Below are positions 33,190 to 44,922 of a DNA stretch of 64,000 nucleotides, in pieces. Position numbers and translations under genes: made by a program. Source of the stretch: Purpureocillium takamizusanense. Lineage: Eukaryota > Ascomycota > Sordariomycetes > Hypocreales > Ophiocordycipitaceae. The stretch's first letter is position 1. Every line of letters starts with the position of its first letter. The notes beneath the pieces were generated by a model, which was not told the origin of the DNA, searched no databases, and worked only from the letters and a program-made list of their open reading frames with translations. The DNA is taken from assembly GCF_022605165.1 (NCBI RefSeq), contig NC_063080.1:186001-250000 (forward strand). The letters are read 5' to 3'.

Positions 33190-35850
33190 CTAAAAGAGAA
33201 AGTTATCGATCTCTTATATATAAGGATCGAGAAAGGGATATTAAAAGAATTATATACCCTATATAAGAACCTATTCTTCCTTATAGTTAAAAAGGATAGA
33301 GGCTTATACCTTATTAATTTAATAATAAAGGTAAATAAAGTTATAATCTAAGATATATTTATCCCTTTAAGTATAAATAAATTTAGTAATAACTTTTCGA
33401 TATATAAAATCCTTTTATTACTCGACTTCTTCTTTAGATATAACTAAATATTATTTAATCTAATAAGTTAGGACTTAATAACCTTTATAATGCTAATAAG
33501 GCTACTTTAGATATATACCCTCCCTTAAGGGGTAATAAACTTAATAGACTAATTTATAAGGCTTATTTACCGAATCCTCTTTAATTTAATCCTAACTATT
33601 TATTAGCCTTTCCTCGATAATATTACTATTTAAGGGCTTAATATAGACTATAGATAAGAAAAAGTACTCCTTAATATCTATCGGTTTATATATAAATACC
33701 TTATTAATATTAATAAGGTCTTATTTAATATAGAGCTTTTTAGATATATAATTTTAATAATAAAGTTAAAGTTTTACTAGCGAATAACTAAGATTATAGG
33801 CTATATATATAGGATAAATAGAAGATTACCTATCGAAGCTATAATTACGAAGATAAATAAATAAGAATCTTATATAAATATTAGTAAAGTTCGATCCTTT
33901 TATAGGCTTATAGGGTATTATAGGCAATAGATTAAATAGTTCGTATAGATCGCTATATTATTAATAATATTATTAAGGAAGGATATAATATAGATCTAAG
34001 GCCTAAAGTAATAAGCTTTAATATCTTAATTAAAGAAGGCTATTATAATACCGCTAATTTTAGTCCGATTAGATTTAAGAGAAGGCTATAAAGAGATTAT
34101 TATAATATATAATATAAGCCTCTTAAGTTAGGGAGTTACGCTAATATAAATAATTAATAGAAAACGATACCTTATTCGCTATAAAAGCGAGATATAAATA
34201 AAAGCTAAATAGGGATATAATACTATAAAGAGGGAATATAAGGTAGTCCTCTATACCTTATAGCGGCTTAAAGGGATTATCTATAGAGTCTATTTTACTC
34301 TTAAGATAGATATAAGAATACTTATTAATTAACTTAATAGTATACTTAAGGATATATTAGATACGATAATTATAAGATAGGTTAGCTATATCTTCTTTTT
34401 CGACTTTATTATATAATATATCCTTAATATAAGGAACGGTATTATTAACGCCCTCTCTTATATACCTTATATCCCCTTAGATATAATAGATAAAAGGTAT
34501 AAAGGAGATATAAAAGGATTTATCGACCTTTACCTTAACTTAATTATAAAGGCTAAGATAATAACCTATTATTCCCTTAATTACTAATAAATCTTCGAAT
34601 ACCTTTTTATATTATAGAGACTAATTAATCTACCTTAAGCTAAGTTTTAGATACTTTAATAAAAGGCAATTTAATTCTTTATCGATAAGGACCGACTTTA
34701 CCTATGCCTTAATAAAATAACCTAAGAACTTACGCTAATTATAAATAATAAAGAATAATATAAGTAAATTATATCTTAATATTATAAATAATATAATTAT
34801 AAAGGGAGAGATATTACTTTTTATTTAATTTAGGATAGATATTAATAGTTAAAACTATAAAAAGATATATTAAAAGTAATTTAATATTACGCTAAATACT
34901 AAAAATTCTCTCTTTAACGACTAAAGGAAATAATAATCTCGACTATACCTAGGTATTTAATATTAAAGGTATATTTTAACTATTAATATATACTAAAAGA
35001 TAAAGGTTATAAGTATCTCTTAAAAGCCTAATATAATTTAATAAGATAGATCGAGGCCTATTTAATATATATAATTAATATAGCTATAATAAGCCGATTT
35101 GCCCTATCTATATTTTATTAATATAGCTATATTATAGACGTAATAATCGATAAAGGACTAAAAATATATACTTAATTCTATAACCTCTTAAAAGGGTTAA
35201 GATTAAATATAATCCCTATCTCTATATATAATCTATAAGTAAATAATATAATCGAAGGGGGGTATTAAACCCTTACTTAAGGCCTTAAGAAAATAGTATA
35301 CTTAACTAAGGGATAATAAATTAGGTACCTTAATTAAATACTTTTAATAAAAAGAATAGCTATTTAATATACTTATAGAATATTAGCCTTCTACCTTATT
35401 TATAAATAGGAACCGATCTTACCCCTAGAGGTCGATATCCTAATATAGCGACTAATTAACTAAAATAATATAACGACTATTAAAGACCTCTTAGCTATAA
35501 GAACGCGTCTATTTATTTAGAAAGCTAAAGATATAGCTACTATATAGGCAAAAATTATAGAATATTAATAAAAGCTAGCTAACTAAATAGATAATAAAAA
35601 TAAATATCGCCTCTAAATAATAGATATAAAACTATAGGTAGGGGACCTAGTCTTATTATATAATATTTATCGATTAAATAATCTATTTAAGAATATAAAG
35701 TTCTAGCTTAAATAATAAGGACTATTTTAAATAGTCTCTTAAATACCTATTACGTAAGCTTATATAATATATATAATAGATAGTATTTAGCTCTCCTATA
35801 CTATTCTAGGAGACTAACTTAAATACTTTTACTAAAATAATAGCGGATAG
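33190..35850 (+). pseudogene. degraded gypsy pol: reverse transcriptase, RNase H, integrase
   Basis: Read through the stop codons, the plus strand still shows reverse transcriptase landmarks: a KKDRGLYLIN-like stretch near 33290, LLLLDFFF near 33420, TLPQGVINLI near 33520 and the catalytic PFLDN at 33607-33621, where the second Asp of the expected DD pair reads Asn, a G-to-A change. A gypsy-type connection (GYYRQ) follows near 33915 and RNase H-like sequence at about 34030-34440. The integrase core is recognisable near 35040-35160 by a GW-IEA-like start and an IDxVIDxG-like segment, and the polymerase tail near 35697-35840. Protease and gag must lie upstream, but I could not place them. The gene cannot make a protein. 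Confidence 0.8.
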
Positions 35851-38800
35851 TAAGTATCTTTAATAAATAACTAATTACTCTAAGATAAAATATAATAAGC
35901 TTACCTAGCGGTAACTACTATAGCCCCTCCTAGCTTAAATAAACTTAATTAAATAATTAACTCGGCTCTATAACCTATAATTAGAGGCCCTATCTTTATA
36001 CCCTCCCTTTACTTTAAAGTCTAGCTACCCGAGCCTTCTATATAGGTAAAGGAAAGCTCCCTTAACTTTACCTCCCCCTTATAAAACCTATATTAAGCTA
36101 TAGGCGAGATCGATTAATTATCGTCGCTATAGCTAAGGAGGGGTAATTAAAGTATATAAAGATAAAAGAAATAAAAACGAGAAAAAAAGAGCGTACCGAA
36201 ATAGGTACCTTAGTAAAAATAAAAGCTAAAACGCTAGAAAAAAGGATATATTAGCGGGAACTATTTAATCGATCTCTTAACGATATATCCTAAACGCTTT
36301 TAGTATACTTTATCCGATATAGACCTTTATATATTTAGCGAGGAAGAAATAGTTATAGCTAAGCTCGCGACTAATATAGCTAAGCCTAGCGCTAAATCGG
36401 TAAAGGTAATATTATAAGGGATATATATCGCTATAAAGGGGATCTATATATTAGCTAGCGGCTATTATAGAAGCGTTATTAACTTAAAGATATAGGCCTT
36501 TATATACTCGATAGAGAAAGGGATTTATATATTAATAGGCGGCTATTTTAGCGGCTAGCTATTATAAAAGCATCGATAACTTAAAGATATAAGCCTTTAT
36601 ATACTTAATAAGGAAGGGGATCTATATATTAATAGCTAACTATTATAAAGGCGTCGATAACTTAAAGATATAGGCCTTTATATATTTAGTAAAGAAGAAA
36701 TAGTTATAGCTAGGCTTATAACTAATATAATTAAAATAATAACTAACTATATAAGGCTAGTATAATAAGATATAATAGGAAATAAGCTTACTATAATATA
36801 ATTAATTAATTATAACTATAAGGATAAAATAAGATACTAAAATAAGCTAAAAACTATATAGAATATAAAGCTAAGCGTAATATTTATTACGATTAATAGC
36901 TAGGTCTAAAAGGGGGAATAATAACCTTAAAGCCTATAAGATAACTCGCTATTAATTAATTAAAAAGTTTTAGACTAGCCTTAACCTTTCTTAACTTAAA
37001 AAAACCCTTCCTTATATAAATTCTTACTATTTAAAACTACTTATCCCCTTCCCCTTTAAGAAATCTATCTATATCTCCTCTATATAAGAATCGGAAAGTA
37101 TAGGGACTAAATAAGGATAATCGCTAAATAGCTAAGGGGATTAAAAGCGCCCTAATAGATTAACCTCCTAAGCTAGGAAATCCTTAAAGTCTATTATTAC
37201 CTTTAATGCCGATCTTATTAAAGTTAAGTATAAATACTTTAATATAAAATAAGGAAGGAAACTAAGATACTTATATTACTTATATACCTTAGCTTAGCTA
37301 TATTAAACGTACTTAGCGTAAGCCTTAATTATATTAGTTAGAAAAAACTTCGATAAAATATACTTATAAAATAGGAATATTATATATTCCTTATTAGCGA
37401 AATATAACTACTATAATATAGTTAAATAATAAGAATATATAATTAGGTTTAAATACCCCCTAAACGAAATAAATAGGGCCTTTATATACTTAAGGCGTTA
37501 GATTAAGGTATCGAAAAACTATCCTTAAGGGTAGGTATAGTCTACTAAGATATAGATATAATATAGATTCCTTTTTAAAAAGGTAATATATAATATTACT
37601 TCCCTATCTAATAAGTAAGCGATATAGGTAAGAACCTATAAAATACCGCTTTTCTTAATAGTCTCTAAGAGAATACTATCGATCTATATAGGAGGTAAAG
37701 GACGAAAAGCGACTTCTTTATATATAGGAATATTATATCGGCCGCTTATATTAGCTCCGTTAAGGTTTTAAACCTTAAGGTAACTATAAATCTTCTTCTA
37801 TTAGGATATAATTAAATAAAGGGGAGGAGATATTAACTTACTTAACGATTAGCTATAGTATTACCGGTAGAAATAATATCGGTATAGCTACGCTAAGTAG
37901 AGCCGACTATATAAGAAAACTCTACTTTATTAAAATAGTTTATATAGTATAAAGATCGTAAGTCTAGTAGCTTCGATCGTAAAAGGCTTATAATAAAGGC
38001 TTACTTAACTATCTTTAATAATAAAAAAAAGAAGGTTACTATTAAGAAAGAAAAGAATAAAGTAGGTAAGAGAGGGAGAGGTAAAGAGAGAATAAGGTAA
38101 GGGCTTTTATATTATATACTATAATATAAGATAAAGTAAGGCGCGTAGTATATAAAAAAGGGCGCTATACCTCTATTTTATACTCGCCTCTCTTACTTCT
38201 TTTAACTATATAACTTTAAAAGATTCTATATATACCTAAAGAGTCTTTAATATCTAATCTAAAAAGATTATTTAATTAACCCTAGCTATATAAAGCTAAT
38301 ATATATACCCCGCCGTTTATAAGCTAAACGTAAAGAATTAGAAGTAATATTTACTTAATTTCTATAGGATATTATATAAATAAGGCCTACTTTAAGATAA
38401 AAATAGTAAGAATAAAAGGCTATACTAAAAGAATAAGTTAGGAAGCTAACGATAAAAAGACTAAGATTACCCTTTCCCCCCCTTATACCTAAAGTACTTC
38501 CCTATATATATATTAACCGACTAACTTAATAATACTAGATTAATAAAAGGGCCTTTAAGCCTTCTATAAGAAGACGCGCTTAAAGAGAATCCTCTAAGGG
38601 ATAAAGGGAGAAATTAAAATAAAAGGAGGAGTAATAACTAAAGGGTTTTTTACTCCTTTAGAAAAAGCTATTATAGATCTTAACTTAAATAAGCTATATA
38701 AGCGTTAAGTACCTATATTCTACCTTAAACGATAGTAGCCTACCTTAAGGGTTAAGGCCTAATATATCGCTAATATACTAGTCTTAGTTAACTTCTAGTA

Positions 38801-41162
38801 GTTTAAGGATATCCTACCTATAGGTAATATAGCTACTACTAGCTTAAAATAGATAGATTATATTACCGATCTTAATAGACTATTAATAAGTATATATAAA
38901 AGAGAATAGGCTATAAATTTCTAACTTTATAAAGCGCTATATATTATTACCTATAAGATTAAATACTTTATAGCGTATTATAGCTTTTCTATAAGAGTTA
39001 TTATCGTTAAACCCAACTATAATAAGGCAAAACCTAACCTTAACGACTTAACTTAACTACGCTATCTCTATCTTATAGGTATAACGTTTATACGTACCCT
39101 ATATAGAATATAGCCTAATCGAATATATAAATACTAATATTAGCGGAGATTCTATATAAGATTCCTTAACTTTATATAAGAAGAGAACTATATCGTCTTA
39201 AGGCTCTATTAAGTTAGCTATATCTAAGATAGGAAATATAGCTAACTTATTATATACGATATACTTAAGTATAAGCATTAAGAGCGTATTTAGATAGTTA
39301 CTAATTATTAGCGCTAATTCCTTATTAAAGTTAGCTATACTTATAATTTCCGATTCCTCGCGCCCTTAGTCTTTAGGCAAAAGGAAGGATAGGAGTATAA
39401 ATACTTAACGCTCCTATACCTTATATTTTATTTATAAGGGTAAGTTAGATTTATATTAAATAAGTATAAAGAGCTATTATAGACGCTAGTAAATATCGTT
39501 AGAGCGCTATAGGGCCTACCGGCGTATATATTATTCTTTTATAAAGACGCATACTTTAGGGATTAGGCCGTCGTTTAGCGATTAAATAATTTATATAAGA
39601 TAGTACTTAATTTATTACTCTCTATCTTTATAGCGATAATCGCTAACGAGCTAGGACTTTAATACTTAAATGACTATACCTATATTATATTACTAAACTA
39701 AAGGGCCTTTTAGGACCTTTAAGTAAACGCTATTAATAATAACGAGCTCGGGCCGGTAATATCGAGTATAGCTTTTAGACCTTTATTAAGCTTAGCGGTA
39801 TAAGATACTTTATATATATCCTAAAGGTTAAGAGGGATTTCCTTAATTACTATAGTATCGAAATCGGGGAGATAGAGACTATAATAAAATACTCTCCTAT
39901 CTATAATATATATACTTAACCGCTACCCTCTAGGGAGGAGGCCCTTATGCTATTACTAGCTATTAAGGCTACCCGAGATACCTATCTATAAGTAACCCCA
40001 ATCTTAAGGACTTAAGTAATATATAGACTAGGCCCGGGGATAAAAAGAGGCATTATTAAAGTTATAGGGACTATTATAACTAAGGTATTATAACTCTTAG
40101 ACCCGCTAACTATAATGCTTAAGCTTATTACGCTATTACTATATAGAGCGACCCTAGCTTAAGGACCTATTTATCTTAAGGTAACGCCCTTTAAGAAGCG
40201 GTAAAAGGAAGAGAGTACCTTAAGCGTAAGCGTATAAAAGGAACTATAGGTAAAGGGATTACTATAACGAAGCGGTAGGCTCGCGGGAAAAATTACCGCC
40301 TAGCTATAAGATAGGGTTCTTAAGGCTATAAACTTTCTTACTATAAAGCTATAAAGTAACTCGCCTTAGCGGAATAATAGACTTATAGATAAAGTTACTG
40401 CTTAGCTATAAGTTAGGGCTCTTAAGACTATAAGCCTTCCTATTATAAAGCTATAAGGCAATTCGCTACGGTAAAATAGTAGAATTATAAATAAAGGAGT
40501 AGCTAAACGATAGTACTTACTTATTACGCTATTTAAGGTACGACCCTAGCCCTTAACGATAAATATATAAAAACCGGTAGTAAAGAGCGCCTTTAAACCC
40601 TCTAAAGGGCAATTAAATACTCCTACCCTTTTACGAAGACTTTACCTAAGAGCTAAAACTAAGATAATAGATAAGGAGCTAATCTAAAACGATAGGGTAG
40701 CGAATATATAGTATAAAACTAATATAATAGACCTTTTATATCTTAGGTAGATAAATTAAAGAGTTAGCGCTAAAGTATAAGTAATAGCGGTAACTATCCC
40801 TAATATATTCTTATAGATCTTAAATAAGTTTAAGACTATATTATACGCCTTAACTAGCTATACTTACCTCTCCTTATTGCCCTTAAGAGTAATTAATAGA
40901 AGGTTCTAGCCTATAATAGAGTATTTAATTAAGACCTAAGTAATTAAATAAGCTCTATTTAGGCATAAAGGAATATTAAGGAGGACCCTTATACGCGGCA
41001 AACCTATAGGAGATGCCTTAAAGACCTTACGCGCGTAAAGGGAGCTAAATAAGCTCTAAATTAATATAATGGACGACGAGATGCTTATAAAGAGGCGATA
41101 AAGGGCGATAAAAGGGGTTACGACTCCTTCCTAGGGTAGGGGCATATGCCGCTAGGGAGGTA
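35851..41162. other. unassigned segment between pol and the 3' LTR
   Basis: About 5.3 kb inside the element with the same RIP signature. I translated stretches of both strands by eye. A minus-strand stretch near 37090-37760 and a plus-strand stretch near 38640-39350 look faintly protein-like, but their stop frequency is no lower than expected for such AT-rich DNA, so I do not call genes. It could be an extra frame of the parent element, a nested second element, or captured host sequence. Confidence 0.4.
36320..36720 (+). repeat. irregular tandem repeats after pol
   Basis: Segments containing AACTTAAAGATATA(G/A)GCC followed by TTTATATA recur at starts near 36496, 36593 and 36674, with a fourth related copy near 36323, so the period is irregular (81, 97 and about 173 nt). 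Each is followed by a purine-rich stretch and a GGCGGCTATT or AGCTAACTATT unit. Tandem repeats between integrase and the 3' LTR occur in some large gypsy elements; the role is unknown. Confidence 0.6.
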
Positions 41163-41624
41163 TATATTAGTAAGAGAAGGTATAGGAAAGAACTATAATA
41201 GAGAGAGATAAAGGAAAGGGGGGGCCTAAGAATAAAAATAGCTAAGGGTAAAAGGGAGCTATAAGGATAAGACTATAAGGATAACTATAAAGGAAGGAAG
41301 CCTTCTTAGTTAAAGAGGACTTATTACGCCTCTTTAGTTATAGCCGATAATACTCTCTTTTACCTTATTCTTATACTTTAGATATAAGTATACTTTATTA
41401 ATATAAGTATCTCGCGTCGTCGCGGATTACCGTATAGTTTTATATACTATTATAAATATAGATATCCGACGCCTAAGACTATTTAATTAGAGCTTAATAG
41501 CCTTTTTACTATATTAATATATTAATATATAAGAGTCCTTATATTATAACGCGCTAAATAGAGATAGGAAGAGCATAAAGGGAATACGCTCTATAGTTTA
41601 GTATCTTTCTCGCCCTAATATAAT
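41163..41624 (+). repeat. 3' long terminal repeat
   Basis: 462 bp, partner of 28706-29167 and the less mutated copy, keeping CpG-rich patches such as CTCGCGTCGTCGCGG. It is preceded by a short polypurine stretch, as needed for plus-strand priming. Equal length of the two copies argues against later insertions or deletions within them. Confidence 0.88.
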
Positions 41625-42841
41625 ATAAAATATAATAGATAAAAAGTTATTTATTTATTAAATATATATTTAAAATAATTATCTTAAAGAAAGGAATAGT
41701 TATTATAAATATTAAGTATAAAATAAGAAATTAAAGTATTAAAGCTAACTTAACTAGCGATTTAAAAGCTTATACTTATAAACTTAAACTTTAATCTTAG
41801 AATTATAAAACTCTTATTATTAAATAAAACCGAATTATTATTTCTCTTACTTAACTACTTTATACTTATATAGCGAGTTTACTATTATACTATAGATACC
41901 TTATATTAGGCTAAATAGGGCAATTAAGGATAAGTTAATAGGTTAGGTAAGTAAGGCAGTAAGTAAGCGTTATAAGATATTATTAAGTTAAGTATAGTCT
42001 ATAGCTAAAGGAGGAGGAGGAGAGGGAGGAGAGAAATAAGGATAGAATAGCTCGTATTATAGAGAGGGGGGGGGGGGTATATAGTCAGTCTTATAGAAAT
42101 CTATAAAGTAATAAGTAATCAAAAGTAAGGTAAATTGCCTAACTAGGAAGGCAGTATAGCGCGGTAGAAAATTTATAGCTACCGACTTTACGATATTTAT
42201 AGAGCTGGATATTATAGCTATAGTTTATTTATATGTATTAATTAACTGGTAACAATTTGCGGGGGGATCTAAATCGTAGCTTAAAAGCTTCTTAATCTAA
42301 GACTTCAGTATATAATCTATTGCGCTCGCAGTCAGCATCTGCCTTAACGGCTAGACGTGAGGCACGTTATGCAACTGTTTCTAGTCACAGACGTCACCGT
42401 CAGTCATGCAGTATGCATGTAAATCAATATGTGCTTAGAGCTAAGGAATGCATGTATCCTTAGGTGGAGGAAATATCAAAAGCTCCCGGTCAGGACAACC
42501 AGTCTCTATTTTTGGCTCGGTGCGAATGGCACGGCGCTTTGGAGCCTAGTTGTTGGACGGGTCAAGCACGGTGTCACTCTTTCCATTGCGTCTCGCGTCG
42601 CTATAGTGTGTAAAATCATGTTGCGACAATAGGGGATCCGTGTCCTGTTGACGTAACGCTTTAGATAACAGAAACCACCTGACAATATGAAACTTTGAGA
42701 CACGCCATGACATCAAACGGGGTATATGGCTTGGAGTTTAGACTGGCGGTCATGTTTACATAAGAATTTGAATGCCGTTTTACACATTTGCCCCTGTCGT
42801 GTATTGCACATAAGAATGACTAGCCTCTTTCCATATTGCCG

Positions 42842-42849
42842 TATATATT
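42842..42849 (+). promoter_or_regulatory. TATA box of the secreted-protein gene
   Basis: TATATATT lies 75 nt upstream of ATG 42917, followed by a pyrimidine-rich leader (CTCCCCCTATCTCGC). Its position supports the reality of the small gene downstream. Confidence 0.45.
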
Positions 42850-42916
42850 TGGGTTATCTCCCCCTATCTCGCGCCATTCCTTCTACTCAATTCCAAAGAA
42901 AGGTCTCATAGCCTCA

Positions 42917-43483
42917 ATGACGACACTCACCTTCATCGTAACCCTGCTCGGGTTCAGTCGCATTGCGTTCGCCTTATCCTACTACGGAGTAAGTGATTAA
43001 TTGTGGCCACGACATTGAAGGCCCATCAATACTACCCACCCATGCTCGCTTCGCTGTACATCAATGCGGTCAGTGCTGACCCTCCGAGTCCAGCTATGCT
43101 TCGTGGGGGACAACAGCTGCCGAATCCCCATTGTTCCGGATTGGCGGCAAACCCCTCACCCAGTGTCGTTCTATGCTCTGGAGTGGTGGCTATGTCCCGA
43201 ATATTATACCAGTTTCCCCTGCACGAAGGCAGATGACCTCAAGGTGAGTGCATCAGGGAATCAATTCCAAGTCGCGAAAATGAAGGCGGGCATCAAAATC
43301 GTTTCAGGGCCACCGCCATCGAGATTTTGCTCTGGGTGTCGTCGTCTCTGGTATCACATGCTGACTGACTATCTGGGGGTTCCTCCTTATACGAAACAGT
43401 GCATTGAAGACAAGACGGTTTGCGTAGTCTCGACGTATCATCCCGAGTTCCCCCACTGTCAGCAGGACAGTGTGACGGGTTAG
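42917..43483 (+). CDS. small cysteine-rich secreted protein, candidate effector
   Basis: Exon 1 (42917-42988) encodes a typical signal peptide (MTTLTFIVTLLGF, then IAFA before the likely cleavage site). Intron 1 (42989-43093) has a GTAAGTG donor, a GCTGAC branch site and a CCAG acceptor, and keeps frame. Exon 2 starts at 43094 and encodes LCFVGDNSC and then WWLCPEYYTSFPC. A second donor (GTGAGT) occurs at 43244. If unused, the protein is 153 residues and ends at 43483; if spliced to 43400 the frame is kept and the protein is 101 residues; splicing to 43308 would end it at 43364. The mature protein has seven to nine cysteines in the two longer models and no domain I know. Secretion, size, cysteines and position beside a RIP block are the usual profile of fungal effectors, but no function follows from that. 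Confidence 0.6.
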
Positions 43484-44922
43484 GCATTTGCTGCATCCCG
43501 GGCCTCGACGTGGTTGCGGCATGAAGGCGGGGGGGGGGGGGGGGATTCCCCCTGACCGGGGGCTTCAAGGTTGTCCTCGACTCGACGGCGTCCCAACATG
43601 ACATGAGTTGACGACGGAGATGACTGGAACTGTGCTGGGCTCCTGCAACATACGTCCTTTCGATCGAGCTGCTGCTGTACAGTCGCTCACTATTCATATT
43701 TTTAGCCTCAAATCTTTTGCTTCTTCCTACAACTCGCTTGTCCCGCTACCATCAATTGGGCGTTCAATATCCAAACATGAACAGTGGAATTGATCCCAGC
43801 TGACCACGGATGGCATACATTCCACCGAGCACAATCCAGAGCGGTATTGATAATGGTATCATTGAAGTATTAAGGAACAACGCTGCAGTCGCAGTCCATC
43901 TGTGGAATCAACACTAGACATCATCTTCGTGTGTCCTTTGTCAGCGTTGCCTGATGGCGATGCCGCCGTGAAGTCGCCAGGCACCAGATGCGCGGCGCTG
44001 ACTCTTGCACGACAGAACGAGACGAAGCTGGTCGTTCCCAACTCATACCTCCCGCCACCGCCTTGTCCTCCATTTTCTCGCCGATACAAACACCCGACGT
44101 CGAGAGGGCGTGTCAACCGCGGCCGTTGCGCCTACAAATTGCAATGGTCGCGGGTCTACCAAGTACATACATGCACGTACGAAAGCCCGGACCAACCCGC
44201 GAAACTCCAAACACACGAGACTCGTCCCTCCGGCTGAAGTCGTGCGGAGAAGGAGGGGCGCCGCATCCGCCACAAAGTTGGGGTAATAAAGCCCGCCACT
44301 AACTTAGACGCCTGGCCGTCCCTCCCGTCTGGTCTGGTGTCTGGCGTCCGGCGACCCCGAGCCCCGACGCCCGCGGAGCCCGCGACCGACCCCACCGATG
44401 ATGCGGATGCCGACATGGATGCAGACAGATGCAGGTCCCGCGGCTCCAGTCCACGCCGACAACGGCCGTTGAAGATACGATACGGCCAAGATGGCATGCT
44501 GTAGTACTACATGTAGTAGTAGTAGTACTATCTGCTGGATAAGGGGCAAGATGCGAATCGCGACGAACTCCCGAGCTCTTACGTATCTGCAATGCAAGGC
44601 GTCTCCACCAGACAGACAGACGGATTGAACCCCGTGTAGCCCCCTCTCCCCGCAAAAGTCGAGCGTGTCCCGGCGTGGATCTCGCGTCTGATCCGCATCG
44701 CGCTGGCTTGGCTGGATTTGGCATCTCGTGGGAGGAGCTGGGCTGGCTGTGGAGACTCAAGAAGGCCCCGTTACGGAGAGCGAAGTGAGAGGTACGAAAC
44801 TACATACCTCGGCCGACTTACACAGGCGAGCTGCTGGGAGCTGTCCGTTGTCCTGGACTCAATCCTGGCCCAACCTTTACCTCAACTTTCATTGAAGTCG
44901 ACGGCACAGCAATCATCCCACC
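43484..44922. other. intergenic, upstream of the aldehyde dehydrogenase
   Basis: No gene that I can support. It contains a G16 run at 43529-43544 and a palindromic TACTACATGTAGTA near 44506-44519 followed by more TAG repeats. Several overlapping GC-rich frames in 43900-44760 look like noise. Confidence 0.4.

Larger units (their letters stand above)
28706..41624 (+). mobile_element. RIP-inactivated Ty3/Gypsy LTR retrotransposon
   Basis: A 12.9-kb element bounded by two direct 462-bp repeats. The plus-strand order is 5' LTR, gag/protease region (29168 to about 33180), reverse transcriptase, RNase H, integrase (to about 35850), then about 5.3 kb without recognised coding, a purine-rich tract (TAGGGAGG at 41154-41161) and the 3' LTR. 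The order RT-RNase H-integrase identifies Ty3/Gypsy rather than Ty1/Copia. All frames are broken by TAA and TAG, many at positions where CAA, CAG or TGG is expected, so the copy is dead. The large size comes from the long segment after pol, which could be a nested insertion or an extra open frame of the parent element. I could not fix a target-site duplication because the flanks are AT-rich. Confidence 0.88.
26940..42250. repeat. AT-rich RIP-mutated block
   Basis: About 15 kb dominated by TpA, with CpA and TpG almost absent and stop codons in all frames; no frame over 60 codons occurs between 26.5 and 42.4 kb. This is what RIP, a C-to-T hypermutation of duplicated DNA in the fungal sexual cycle, leaves behind, with CpA as the preferred target. 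The borders are sharp: intact coding DNA ends at 26373 and normal composition returns by about 42250. Such blocks are normally heterochromatic. It contains the LTR retrotransposon and a duplicated segment listed separately; 41625-42250 holds further mutated sequence I cannot name, including a G12 run at 42066-42077. Confidence 0.9.

Noticed and set aside
37090..37760. Faint protein-like minus-strand reading inside the retrotransposon
   Set aside because: Stop codons are about as frequent as expected for DNA of this composition, so coding ancestry cannot be claimed.
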